A DNA stretch of 28,782 nt, from the NCBI GenBank assembly GCA_964499015.1, contig CAZCJA010000026.1, forward strand, positions 1 to 28,782. The letters run 5' to 3'. Under the pieces are notes generated by a model. That model saw nothing but the letters and a program-made list of their open reading frames with translations, did no database searches and had not been told where the DNA came from. The translations under genes and the position numbers were made by a program. This stretch comes from CAZCJA01 sp964499015. GTDB lineage: Bacteria > Elusimicrobiota > Elusimicrobia > F11. Positions 15,876 through 24,659 of the stretch are shown here, piece by piece. The first letter of the stretch is position 1. Every line of letters starts with the position of its first letter.

Positions 15876-16332
15876 AGAAATCCCCGCAGATCAGAAGAAA
15901 AAGATTGCCCAAGGACTGGCCGTCCTCTTGGCTGACTCGTATACCCTTTATCTCAAGACTCATAACTTTCACTGGAACGTAAAAGGCCCGATGTTCCAAA
16001 CGCTCCATTTGATGTTCGAGACCCAATACAACGAGCTCGCTCTCGCCGTGGATTTGATTGCCGAGCGCATGCGCGCTCTCGGCGCTCCGGCCCCGGGTTC
16101 GTACGCCGAATTCAGCCGTTTGACCTCCGTCAAAGAAGCCAAAGGCAATCCGAAGGCCAACGAGATGATCAAACAACTTCAGGAAGGAAACGAGATCGTG
16201 GCCAAGAGCGCGAGCAAAGCGTTTCCCGCCGCCGAAAAAGCCGGCGACCAGTCCACGATGGACCTTCTCACCCAGCGCATGCAGACCCACGAAAAAACCG
16301 TGTGGATGCTGCGTTCACTCCTCGAAGAATAA
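15862..16332 (+). CDS. dps: Dps-family mini-ferritin
   Basis: Cytoplasmic dodecamer that oxidises and stores iron and can protect DNA. The 156-residue product has the inter-subunit ferroxidase residues in THNFHWNVKGPMF, LHLMFETQ and AVDLIAERM; the usual second acidic position is Glu in place of the Asp of E. coli Dps, as in many relatives. There is no strongly basic N-terminal tail, so DNA binding is uncertain. The start lies 14 bases inside piuB, with AAAGGAG just before it within piuB coding sequence, giving translational linkage of iron uptake and storage. Confidence 0.95.
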   Translation: MSTVKEIPADQKKKIAQGLAVLLADSYTLYLKTHNFHWNVKGPMFQTLHLMFETQYNELALAVDLIAERMRALGAPAPGSYAEFSRLTSVKEAKGNPKANEMIKQLQEGNEIVAKSASKAFPAAEKAGDQSTMDLLTQRMQTHEKTVWMLRSLLEE

Positions 16333-16350
16333 ACCCTAGAAATTATTACC

Positions 16351-16399
16351 GAGTGAACGGCCGGCTCTATGATCTGCATCATATTTTGGCCGTTCGCTC
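16351..16399 (+). terminator. Long inverted repeat between dps and cydA (leader hairpin or terminator)
   Basis: GAGTGAACGGCC (16351-16362) pairs with GGCCGTTCGCTC (16388-16399), 12 bp with one G-U in RNA. Inside it TATGAT (16368-16373) pairs with ATCATA (16378-16383) around CTGC. There is no terminal U tract, so it is a poor classical terminator. The right arm ends at the ATG at 16400 and 21 bases before the preferred cydA start. The inner TATGAT also resembles a -10 box, but a convincing -35 is lacking. Confidence 0.5.
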
Positions 16400-16420
16400 A
16401 TGGTGTATATTTACCCCACA

Positions 16421-17812
16421 ATGGACGTTCTTCTTTTATCCCGCATTCAATTTGCCTTCACGGTGATGTTCCACTACATCTATCCGCCGATTAGCATTGG
16501 CCTCGGCGTTCTACTTGTGGTGATGGAAGGCCTTTATTTAAAAACGAAAGACCCGTTCTACCAGCAGATGACGCGCTTTTGGGTGCGGATCTTTGGGCTA
16601 GTCTTCGCCATCGGCGTGGCCACAGGCATCGTTATGGAATTCGAGTTCGGCACCAATTGGGCCACTTATTCGCGCTACGTCGGCGACGTTTTCGGCAGCG
16701 CGTTGGCCGCCGAAGGAATTTTCGCGTTTTTTCTCGAATCGGGTTTTTTGGCGATTCTCCTGTTCGGTTGGGACAAAGTAAAACCCATTACGCATTTCAT
16801 CGCCACAGTCATGGTGTGCTTGGGCGCCCACTTCAGCGCTATTTGGATCACGGTCGCCAATTCCTGGCAGCAAACACCGGCCGGCTACCACATCGTCGGC
16901 GAAGGACTTAACGCCCGCGCGGAAATCGTCGATTTCTGGGCGATGGTTTTTAACCCGTCATCGGTCGACCGGCTAATACATGTTTTTCTCGGCGCGTGGC
17001 TGGCCGGAGCGACGCTGGTCTTGTCGGTAAGCGCTTATTATTTACTTAAAAAGAAACATCAGGAATTTGCCCAACGCTCCTTTAAAATCGCGCTTGTCTT
17101 TCTGTTTCTCTCATCGTGGGCCCAACTTTTTTCCGGGCATGATTCCGCCGAAGGCGTTGCGCGCAACCAACCGGCAAAGCTGGCCGCGTTGGAAGCGCAC
17201 TACCCGGAAAACGCACCGGCCGATTTGTATCTGTTCGGCTGGGTTGACGATAAAACACAACAAATACGCGGCCTAAAGTTGCCGGGCCTGACGAGCCAGC
17301 TCGTTCATGGCAACCGCACCACGCCCATCCGCGGCTTAAACAGCTTTCCCGAAGACGAGCGGCCGCCCGTTAACATCACGTTCCAGTCGTTTCACATCAT
17401 GATCGCCATCGGCGTCGGACTCATCTTGCTCAGCACGCTCGGCATGCTGTTGTGGTGGCGGGGCACCCTTTTTAACCATCCCTGGTTGCTGCGTCTTTTT
17501 GTCTTGTCCGTGCTCGGTCCGCAAATTGCCAATCAAGCCGGCTGGTTCGCCGCCGAAGTGGGCCGCCAACCATGGATTGTCTATGGGCTTCTGCGCACCT
17601 CCGACGCGCTGTCCAAAACGGTCAAAGCCGAAGCGGTCCTGGGCTCCCTCATCCTTTTCACTCTGCTCTACATTCTTCTTTTTGTGCTGTTCGTTTATCT
17701 GCTCGATCGAAAAATTAAACACGGCCCGCTAAAAGAAGATTTGGAAGACGCCGGCGGCCAACGCGGCACGCTCGTGCAGGAATTAAGTACGGAAGGAAAG
17801 GTCAGCGTCTAA
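16421..17812 (+). CDS. cydA: Cytochrome bd ubiquinol oxidase subunit I
   Basis: Quinol-oxidising, heme-carrying subunit of the high-affinity bd terminal oxidase in the inner membrane. The ATG at 16421 (MDVLLLSRIQFAF) is chosen because family members begin this way; the ATG at 16400 would add seven residues. Neither has a clear ribosome binding site. The 463-residue product has the heme ligand His18 in MFHYIYPP, a second His in LIHVFLGAW (about residue 185), the Q-loop motif QPAKLAALEAHY and the GRQPW block. The length and short loop after QPAKLAALE suggest the short-Q-loop form. Its stop overlaps the cydB start (TAATG). Confidence 0.96.
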   Translation: MDVLLLSRIQFAFTVMFHYIYPPISIGLGVLLVVMEGLYLKTKDPFYQQMTRFWVRIFGLVFAIGVATGIVMEFEFGTNWATYSRYVGDVFGSALAAEGIFAFFLESGFLAILLFGWDKVKPITHFIATVMVCLGAHFSAIWITVANSWQQTPAGYHIVGEGLNARAEIVDFWAMVFNPSSVDRLIHVFLGAWLAGATLVLSVSAYYLLKKKHQEFAQRSFKIALVFLFLSSWAQLFSGHDSAEGVARNQPAKLAALEAHYPENAPADLYLFGWVDDKTQQIRGLKLPGLTSQLVHGNRTTPIRGLNSFPEDERPPVNITFQSFHIMIAIGVGLILLSTLGMLLWWRGTLFNHPWLLRLFVLSVLGPQIANQAGWFAAEVGRQPWIVYGLLRTSDALSKTVKAEAVLGSLILFTLLYILLFVLFVYLLDRKIKHGPLKEDLEDAGGQRGTLVQELSTEGKVSV

Positions 17813-18828
17813 TGGAACTAAACGTAATTTGGTTCATTTTGGTTGGCGTTCTGTTCGCGGGCTACGCGATACTGGACGGATTCGACCTGGGCGTCGGCAT
17901 GCTGCATTTGTTCACGAAGACAGACGAAGAGCGCCGTTTAATGATTAATTCTATCGGCCCGGTCTGGGATGGCAACGAAGTGTGGCTCGTCACCGGCGGC
18001 GGCGCTCTTTTTGCGGCGTTCCCAGACGTTTATGCCACCGTTTTCTCCGGTTTCTACATTCCTCTAATGCTGCTCCTGGCGTGCCTGATCTTCCGCGCCA
18101 TTTCGATTGAATTCCGTTCAAAAGAGAATTGGCTGTGGTGGCGGAATCTTTGGGACCGCGCCTTTGGCGTGAGCAGTTTTTTGGCGGCACTTCTGATCGG
18201 GGTGGCGCTCGGAAACATCATTTGGGGCGTTCCGCTGGGAGCCGATAAGGAATTCCAGGGAACGTTTCTGGGCATGCTGCATCCATACGCGCTGCTGGTC
18301 GGCATCACCACGGTGGCCTTGTTCATCATGCACGGCTCCATCTATGCGGTCATGAAAACGGAAGGGCCGCTGCACGAAAAAATCCGCGGCTGGATCCGCA
18401 ACACAATGGTTTTTTTCATCATCAGCTACGCGCTGCTCACGATCGTGACTCTGCTGTATGTTCCCCATATGACCGAGCAGATCAAAGCGCATCCGGCCTG
18501 GTTTGCACTGCCACTTTTGAGCATGCTCGCGATCGCGAACATCCCACGGGAAATTTTCCTAAAGCGCGACAGCCGCGCCTTTATTTCTTCCTGCGTCGCG
18601 ATCGCCACGCTTTTGGGGCTAACGGCCGTCGGCATATTCCCGAATCTTGTGGCCTCGCGTCCCGACGCCGCACACAGCCTTACAATTTGGAACGCGGCTT
18701 CCTCTCAGAAAACGCTTAGCATTATGCTTACTATTGCCTGCATCGGTATGCCGGTGGTTATTGCCTACACGATCAGCATCTATTGGATTTTTCGGGGCAA
18801 GGTTAAACTGGACTCAAGAAGCTATTAA
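17812..18828 (+). CDS. cydB: Cytochrome bd ubiquinol oxidase subunit II
   Basis: Membrane subunit that completes the bd oxidase. The 338-residue product has the characteristic N-terminus WFILVGVLFAGYAILDGFDLG, the block GPVWDGNEVWLVTGGGALFAAFP, and about eight membrane segments. The start shares a base with the cydA stop, so they are coupled. No cydX- or cydDC-like gene follows; the gene ends overlapping by four bases with the convergent beta-barrel gene, and no terminator is seen between them. Confidence 0.96.
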   Translation: MELNVIWFILVGVLFAGYAILDGFDLGVGMLHLFTKTDEERRLMINSIGPVWDGNEVWLVTGGGALFAAFPDVYATVFSGFYIPLMLLLACLIFRAISIEFRSKENWLWWRNLWDRAFGVSSFLAALLIGVALGNIIWGVPLGADKEFQGTFLGMLHPYALLVGITTVALFIMHGSIYAVMKTEGPLHEKIRGWIRNTMVFFIISYALLTIVTLLYVPHMTEQIKAHPAWFALPLLSMLAIANIPREIFLKRDSRAFISSCVAIATLLGLTAVGIFPNLVASRPDAAHSLTIWNAASSQKTLSIMLTIACIGMPVVIAYTISIYWIFRGKVKLDSRSY

Positions 18829-19769
18829 CGCGAAAAGCGTCTGTAGAAAGAAAGGACGTAATTATGTTTTGCCGCCAGCTGCGTCCCGCGGAAATTTTGA
18901 TAGACCGGAATTTGCACGCCGGCGTTGATCACCCAGCTCTCGCGCGGCTGCCATTGGATCCCCGGCGTTAAATAAACGGTCTCCCCGCCCGAATTGACCA
19001 CTTTTTTATCGGTCCGCACGCCCGCTCCAGGCCGTGACGAAATATCCCGCTGGCGAAACTCAGAATTAATCTCACCCGAAAAACTCCATTTCTTCGATTT
19101 CAGCGGGACGTTTATTCCGGCGTTGGCCGCCACCACATCGCCGAATTCGTAACCCGCCGTTCCATTCATCTTGTACGTGACGTCGGCGTGCGTAATGAAC
19201 CCAATAAACCCCCAGTTTAACGCCGCGCCGACGATCAAATCCGTTGAATTCGAGCCGGGCTGTTCCGTGGCGGGCAAAAGATTCCCCTGCGCGTCCTTTT
19301 CTTTGGTGCCGCCCGTCTCTGAATCCACGCCGGCAATCAATTGCACTTCGCGCGTGGAGTTCACCCAGCTCTGCCACACCGTGTACTTGAGATAAAGCGC
19401 GGCATCACCCAACCCCTTCGCTTCCTGGCTGGTGCCGGAAAAAGACACCTCGTTTGAAATGTAGGGCAGCGCCAAAAGCGCGCCCCAACGGGGCGACAGC
19501 GCTTTATCGATTAAGAGAGTGGTGTGCAGGCTTTCGGATTTTTCATTATTGGGATTCGGAACGGAACCGGTTCCGGAGCGCAATTCATCGCGTTCACTGT
19601 ACCAGGTTGTTACCCCCACGCCCCAGCCGCTCCCGGTGGGCGTGTTGAGTCCTGAAACAGGAGACCGTGGAACCACATTCGCTGAGTTTGAGGGCGGTGT
19701 CATCGCCAAGATCGGTGAAACAGAGAGAATGAAGGACAAGCCGAAGAAATATGGGGTTATGGTTTTCAT
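18825..19769 (-). CDS. Outer-membrane beta-barrel protein, transporter-like (phenol MetA-pathway type)
   Basis: The 314-residue product starts at the ATG at 19769 (MKTITPYFFGLS), which opens a signal peptide ending near ILA. It then shows alternating beta strands with many aromatic and polar residues, blocks such as LGDAALYLKYTVWQ and VYLTPGIQWQPRESWVINAGVQIPVY, and ends in FYRRFSR. This is the pattern of the family named after the MetA pathway of phenol degradation, whose function is poorly known. It follows the RND gene by 31 bases, which contain a short hairpin (CCGGTC at 19771-19776 with GACCGG at 19787-19792), so it is likely the last gene of the efflux operon. An added outer-membrane exit for the pump is inference. 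Confidence 0.8.
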   Translation of the reverse strand: MKTITPYFFGLSFILSVSPILAMTPPSNSANVVPRSPVSGLNTPTGSGWGVGVTTWYSERDELRSGTGSVPNPNNEKSESLHTTLLIDKALSPRWGALLALPYISNEVSFSGTSQEAKGLGDAALYLKYTVWQSWVNSTREVQLIAGVDSETGGTKEKDAQGNLLPATEQPGSNSTDLIVGAALNWGFIGFITHADVTYKMNGTAGYEFGDVVAANAGINVPLKSKKWSFSGEINSEFRQRDISSRPGAGVRTDKKVVNSGGETVYLTPGIQWQPRESWVINAGVQIPVYQNFRGTQLAAKHNYVLSFYRRFSR

Positions 19770-19800
19770 ACCGGTCAATACGGCGGGACCGGCCAGAAGG

Positions 19801-22800
19801 TTACACGCGTTTCTTCGCAAACAAATAATAAAGGACCGGCACGGCCGTGCGCGAGAGCAGCGTCGAGGCCACTTCGCCCGCCATCAACGATACAGCCAGC
19901 CCCTGGAATATCGGATCGAACAAGATCACGCCCGCGCCGACGACGACCGCGGCCGCCGTCAGCAGCATCGGCCGGAAACGCACCGCGCCTGCATCAATTA
20001 CCGCATCACGCAACGGCATGCCTTCCTTCAAGCGCAGCTGAATAAAATCGACAAGAATAATGGAGTTGCGAACAACGATGCCGGCTCCGGCGATGAAACC
20101 AATCATCGACGTCGCGGTAAAAAACGCCCCCATTATTGCGTGGCCAGGCAGAATGCCCACGAGCGTCAATGGAATCGGGATCATGATCACCAACGGTATC
20201 GTGAACGATTTAAACCAGCCGACGACCAGAATATAAATCAACACCAAGACCAGCGCGAAAGCGATCCCCAAATCACGGAATACTTCATAGGTAATCTGCC
20301 ACTCGCCATCCCATTTGAGCGCGTACTGGCGCGTGTCCGGCGGCTGGGTCGAATAATATTCGGTCAAATCAATGCCCATGCCGGCGGCGAGATCCCTTAT
20401 TTTTCCCCGCAAGCCAAGGATCGCGTACACAGGGCTTTCCTGGCGGCCGGCCACGTCGGCGATCACGTAACTGACGCTTTGCAGGTTCTTATGGTAAATG
20501 GGCCGGTCGGCGTCGACATTTTTCGCGGCGGTTAAACTTCCAATCGATAGGGGCGTGCCGTTTCGGGACAGCAGCGTGATCGATTTCACCGCCGACATAT
20601 CCGTCCGCAGCGCCGGGGCCAAACGCAGGCGCACTTCCACCGGTTCCTTTTCATCATCGACATGGGCCAGATCGACCGTGTGGCCATGGAGCGACATGGC
20701 CACCGTCTGGGCAATGTGCTCCGCGGAAATACCGTTCAAGGTGGCTTTGCTGCGCAGGACGTCTAACCGCTGCAACGGCTGAATATCGGGAACGTAGGTG
20801 TCCACGTCAACGATGCCGTCTGATTCCTCAAGAAGATTTTTCAGGCGGCGGGCCAATTCCAACCGCTTACCCTCATCCGGCCCATAGAGTTCGAACACCA
20901 GCGTCGATAACACGGGCGGTCCCGGCGGGATTTCCGCGACCTGAAGCCGGGCGCCGTGCTTTTTGGCGATCGCCGTTAGCGGCACGCGCACGTCCTTCGC
21001 GATGTCGTGGCTTTGCCGCTTGCGCTCGTGCCGGTCTTTTAAATTAACGACCAAATCCGCTTGATGCGGACGTTCGCGCAAATAATAGTGACGAACGAGC
21101 CCGTTAAAATTATAGGGAGCCGCCGTTCCGGCGTAACTGGTTACGTGGACGACCTCGGGAACGGTCTTCAGCGCCGCCGTCAATTCTGCCACGGCCCGGT
21201 TCGTTCGTTCAAAGGAGCTTCCTTCCGGCAGCGTCAGAACGACTTCAAATTCGTTTTTGTTGTCGAACGGCAGCATCTTGACCGTAACCGCTTTAAAATA
21301 GACGAGCGAAACCGAGCCAAGCAGAAGTAAACCCATAACGGCAAAGTACACAAGCCGCACTCGTTTCTTGTCCAGAATTAAGGCCATAAGCCTTTTATAT
21401 TGGCGGTCCAGCGCCGAATCGTGATGAACATGCGCCGTTTTTTTCGGCTTCCACCATTCCAGAAGATGCGCAAACGCCCACGGCGAAATGACGAAAGCGA
21501 TGACGACGGAGAAAAGCATGGCCATCGACGCCCCAACGGGGATGGGCCGCATGTATGGGCCCATGAGGCCGCTGACGAACGCCATGGGCAAAATGGCCGC
21601 GATCACGGCGAAGGTCGCCAAAAGTGTTGGATTGCCCACTTCATCCACCGCTTCGACCGCTAAATTCCACAACGAACGCTTATCCCCCATCATGTAATGT
21701 CGATGAATGTTCTCCACCACCACAATGGCGTCATCAACCAGGATACCGATTGAAAAAATAAGCGCGAACAACGTGATGCGGTTCAACGTGTAGCCGGACA
21801 GGTAATACACGGCGAGCGTCAACGCCAGCGTGACGGGGATGGCGATTAAAACAACAATGGCTTCGCGAACGCCGAGCGCCACGGCAATCAGCAGCGTGAC
21901 CGACAGCGTGGCCAAAAGGACATGAAAGAGCAGCTCGTCCGATTTTTCTTTCGCTGTTTCACCGTAATTGCGGGTCACGGCCATGGTCACGTCCGCGGGC
22001 CAATCGGCGCGGAATTCCTCCACGCGCGACAATACCGTCTGCGCCACCGTCGTGGCATTGGCCCCTTTGCGCTTGGACACGGCCAACGTAACGGCTGAAG
22101 CGCCGTCCAGAAAAACCGCTTTCTCATCCTCGTCCGGGCCATCGGTTATGCGCGCGACATCGGCCAGGCGCACCGGCCTTCCCGATGAGACGCCCACGAT
22201 AATTTCTTCGAGGTCGGAGGCGGAGCGGATTAGCGCGTCCGTCTCAACCAAAACAGCCTGTTCCGCCTGGGCAAGATGGCCCGCGGGCAAACGGCGGTTG
22301 GAAGCGCGCAAAAGTCCGCTCAATTCCATCACGGACAAACGCCGCTCGGTCAATTTGGCCGGATCAAAATGGACCAAGAATTGACGGCGCCGGCCGCCGA
22401 TGATCTGCGTTTCCGATACATTTTCAACGTGGCTGATGTCCTGACGAAGCGCGGCGACGCGCTGCCGCAGTTTAAGCGGCGACGACGCGGCGCTGGAAAA
22501 GGTCAGTGTCAGGATGGGCACGTCGTCGATCGATTTCGGTTTGATGAGCGGCTGGCCCACGCCGGCGGCCAATAAATCCGCGTTGGCGAACGTCTTGGTG
22601 TATATCCGCGTCATCGCCTCTTCCGGGTCGGTCCCCACTTTGAAACTAACGATAAACAACGCCATGCCCGGCTCGGCCGTCGAATAGATGTAGTCGACGT
22701 CCGGAATTTCCCACAATTTGCGTTCACCCACGTTAATGAGCCGCTCTTCGACTTCCTTGGCCCCGGCGCCGGGGAACGGCACGAAAATATCGAACATTGG

Positions 22801-22953
22801 AACATTGATTTGCGGCTCTTCTTCGCGCGGCAGCTTCATTGTGGCGAAGACTCCGATCAACAAAGATGCCAAGATAATAAGGACGGTGAGCTTGGAACGG
22901 ATAAAGGTTTGAGCCAACCGGCCCGCAATGCCCAATGGCTTGGAATCGGTCAT
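19801..22953 (-). CDS. RND-family efflux permease of the SqrR-like regulated operon
   Basis: Inner-membrane pump of 1050 residues with the duplicated RND plan. The N-terminus (GIAGRLAQTFIRSKLTVLI) is followed by the first membrane segment and by PREEEPQINVPMFDIFVPFPG, a group-specific block unlike the other pump in this window. Transmembrane segment 4 has GILVDDAIVVVENIHRHYMMG with the normal aspartate pair; transmembrane segment 10 has GIVVRNSIILVDFIQLRLKEG. The start overlaps the upstream TolC-like stop as ATGA. No membrane-fusion gene is present. Heavy-metal or sulfur-compound export is possible; the sequence alone does not decide. Confidence 0.93.
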   Translation of the reverse strand: MTDSKPLGIAGRLAQTFIRSKLTVLIILASLLIGVFATMKLPREEEPQINVPMFDIFVPFPGAGAKEVEERLINVGERKLWEIPDVDYIYSTAEPGMALFIVSFKVGTDPEEAMTRIYTKTFANADLLAAGVGQPLIKPKSIDDVPILTLTFSSAASSPLKLRQRVAALRQDISHVENVSETQIIGGRRRQFLVHFDPAKLTERRLSVMELSGLLRASNRRLPAGHLAQAEQAVLVETDALIRSASDLEEIIVGVSSGRPVRLADVARITDGPDEDEKAVFLDGASAVTLAVSKRKGANATTVAQTVLSRVEEFRADWPADVTMAVTRNYGETAKEKSDELLFHVLLATLSVTLLIAVALGVREAIVVLIAIPVTLALTLAVYYLSGYTLNRITLFALIFSIGILVDDAIVVVENIHRHYMMGDKRSLWNLAVEAVDEVGNPTLLATFAVIAAILPMAFVSGLMGPYMRPIPVGASMAMLFSVVIAFVISPWAFAHLLEWWKPKKTAHVHHDSALDRQYKRLMALILDKKRVRLVYFAVMGLLLLGSVSLVYFKAVTVKMLPFDNKNEFEVVLTLPEGSSFERTNRAVAELTAALKTVPEVVHVTSYAGTAAPYNFNGLVRHYYLRERPHQADLVVNLKDRHERKRQSHDIAKDVRVPLTAIAKKHGARLQVAEIPPGPPVLSTLVFELYGPDEGKRLELARRLKNLLEESDGIVDVDTYVPDIQPLQRLDVLRSKATLNGISAEHIAQTVAMSLHGHTVDLAHVDDEKEPVEVRLRLAPALRTDMSAVKSITLLSRNGTPLSIGSLTAAKNVDADRPIYHKNLQSVSYVIADVAGRQESPVYAILGLRGKIRDLAAGMGIDLTEYYSTQPPDTRQYALKWDGEWQITYEVFRDLGIAFALVLVLIYILVVGWFKSFTIPLVIMIPIPLTLVGILPGHAIMGAFFTATSMIGFIAGAGIVVRNSIILVDFIQLRLKEGMPLRDAVIDAGAVRFRPMLLTAAAVVVGAGVILFDPIFQGLAVSLMAGEVASTLLSRTAVPVLYYLFAKKRV

Positions 22954-24308
22954 GGCCGTGCCTCCAAATGCCGCTGAATTTCCGCCACCACCGATGGTTC
23001 CAAGCGGCCGGTCGCCAGCATCAGCCGGGCATAACCCATATGAACATGGAAATACGTTTCCAGCAGACCCTGATGTGCCTGAAGAAGCCCGTCTTCCGCC
23101 CGCACAACGTCCAAAATGCTTTGCCGGCCTTCGCGATACAAGGGCCGGAACAAGTTAAGCGATTTCTCCGCCTGCTGCCGAGCCTCGCGCATCAGCGCCA
23201 CCGAAGCGAGGGCCCCCGTCAGTTGATTGCGCGCCTCCACAACTTCGACGCGGATGGATTCTTCTAGCTGCTCTTTTTGGCCCGTAGCCGCTGCGGCTGA
23301 CGCTTTGGCGCCTGATTTTCGGGAAAAATAGGCCGGGTCGCCAATGGGGAAGTGCGAACGAACGCCGACCATGCGATTGGTGGGGTTGGATTCGAAATCT
23401 TCGGTGTTGGTTTCGACAGAAGCAAACGCCTCGATGCTGGGCAAATAGCCGCGGGCCGCTTGCTTGGCGCCAACGCGTGCCATTTGCACATGCAAAGACG
23501 CTCCAGCGACGTCCTGACGATTGCGCAGCGCCGCTTCGACCAGCTCGGCTTCCTCACCAACAGCATAATCAGCAGCTGGAATGTGCCCATCCGGCCCGCT
23601 GTCTTCGACAGAAAGACCCGTCATCACGGCCAAACGTTGGCGGGCGGTGGCCAGCTTTTGCTGCGCCTGCACCTGCCGCGCCTTGAGCGAACTCAACATC
23701 GCCTCCGCCGCGTAGAAATCGGAACCCAATACCAATCCTTTGGCGTTAAGGCGTCGGGCGCCGTCGATTTCTTTTGCCGCCGAATCGACGCGCTGCTCAA
23801 CCGCCGCCACCGCGTCAATTTTCAACAAAACATCGAGGTAAGCCTGGATGGCCTGGAAGCGCACATGCTGCGCCGCCATTGAAAATTCGGCATCCGCCAG
23901 CGCCCGCCCGTAGCGGCTTATTTCTTCACCGGCGGCGATTTGGAATCCGGCAAATAAAGGCACGCCCAAATCGAGCGCATTTTTAATGTTGGTCAGATAC
24001 GACGGATTATTGAGGGCGTCAATCGCAAAATTCTGTTGGCCGAATGAGGCCTGCTCCAGAAGTGAACCAAACGCGTACACCGGATTATCGCTGCGCGTGT
24101 AGGAACTGCGGATGGCCAAACGAGGATAACGCTGGGCGCGAATTTCAGCAAAACGGCTCGATGCCCCATCAATGTGCGCATGCGCCGCTTTCAACATCGG
24201 AGAACGCGCGAAAGCGGCGTCGACCGCGTTATCCAGCGTTTGCGACGCGGCAATTGCCGACGAGGCCAACGCCAGTCCGAATAAATTTAAAAACACCGCT
24301 GCTTTCAT
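22950..24308 (-). CDS. TolC-like outer-membrane efflux protein (OEP family), second locus
   Basis: The 452-residue product starts at the ATG at 24308 (MKAAVFLNLFGLALASSAIA), which opens a clear signal peptide. It has OEP repeats such as DAAFARSPMLKAAHAHIDG and EAALRNRQDVAGASLHVQMA, with Ala/Gln/Glu-rich helical segments and a second repeat near LTGALASVALMREARQQAE. It lies 18 bases after the regulator and overlaps the RND start by four bases. It should form the outer-membrane channel for that pump. Confidence 0.9.
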   Translation of the reverse strand: MKAAVFLNLFGLALASSAIAASQTLDNAVDAAFARSPMLKAAHAHIDGASSRFAEIRAQRYPRLAIRSSYTRSDNPVYAFGSLLEQASFGQQNFAIDALNNPSYLTNIKNALDLGVPLFAGFQIAAGEEISRYGRALADAEFSMAAQHVRFQAIQAYLDVLLKIDAVAAVEQRVDSAAKEIDGARRLNAKGLVLGSDFYAAEAMLSSLKARQVQAQQKLATARQRLAVMTGLSVEDSGPDGHIPAADYAVGEEAELVEAALRNRQDVAGASLHVQMARVGAKQAARGYLPSIEAFASVETNTEDFESNPTNRMVGVRSHFPIGDPAYFSRKSGAKASAAAATGQKEQLEESIRVEVVEARNQLTGALASVALMREARQQAEKSLNLFRPLYREGRQSILDVVRAEDGLLQAHQGLLETYFHVHMGYARLMLATGRLEPSVVAEIQRHLEARP

Positions 24309-24326
24309 ATAGCCCCCCGGCACCGG

Positions 24327-24632
24327 CTAGCTGCAATAAATCTTCTGCAGCGCTTGGATTGTTTTTAGTATCCGTTCATCGGCAATTTCGTAACGGACAA
24401 ATTGCGCCTCACGCGTCGAACGCAAAAGGCCTTCGCTTTTCATCCTCCCCAGAAACTGCGAAACCGCCGACTGGGAAGCATCGCACCCCTCCTCAAGCTC
24501 ACTCACCGTCTTAGGCCCTGAGGCCAGCTGGCACAGAAGCATCAAACGCTGCGGGTGGGCAAGCGCCTTTAAGATCGCCGCCGTGCTTTCACAGTTTTTT
24601 GCCAAATCACGAAAATTCATCTTGCTTTTCAT
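24327..24632 (-). CDS. ArsR-family repressor of the SqrR/YgaV/BigR (persulfide-sensing) type
   Basis: A 101-residue winged-helix repressor. The motif LKALAHPQRLMLLCQLASGP and the ending IQALQKIYCS resemble E. coli YgaV strongly. Two cysteines, Cys34 in MLLC and Cys100 in IYC, are 66 residues apart, the same distance as Cys41 and Cys107 of SqrR, which form a polysulfide bridge when reactive sulfur is present. Two extra cysteines are Cys14 and Cys50. The recognition helix is ASQSAVSQFLGRM. It leads the operon with TolC-like, RND and beta-barrel genes and faces the DUF2892 gene across a palindrome it probably binds. An alternative start is the ATG at 24620. Sulfur sensing is inferred from family knowledge. 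Confidence 0.9.
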   Translation of the reverse strand: MKSKMNFRDLAKNCESTAAILKALAHPQRLMLLCQLASGPKTVSELEEGCDASQSAVSQFLGRMKSEGLLRSTREAQFVRYEIADERILKTIQALQKIYCS

Positions 24633-24656
24633 ATTCTTATATTATAATATTATAAT
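24628..24656 (+). promoter_or_regulatory. Putative promoter of the DUF2892 gene
   Basis: TTCATA (24628-24633) and TATAAT (24651-24656) with a 17-base spacer; the -10 lies inside the palindrome. The transcript would begin near 24663, and AAGGAG at 24677-24682 is well placed before the ATG at 24689. Confidence 0.5.
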
Positions 24657-24659
24657 ATA
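24638..24659. promoter_or_regulatory. Perfect 22-bp AT palindrome, probable operator of the ArsR-type regulator
   Basis: The half-site TATATTATAAT is followed by its exact reverse complement, with no spacer. It lies between the divergent regulator and DUF2892 genes and contains the -10 boxes of both predicted promoters. AT-rich palindromes are known operators of BigR/YgaV-type repressors. A bound dimer would block both directions. Confidence 0.72.

Noticed and set aside
19519..20535. 338-codon open frame on the plus strand
   Set aside because: Antisense to the beta-barrel and second RND genes, low-complexity and very polar, with no recognisable motif.
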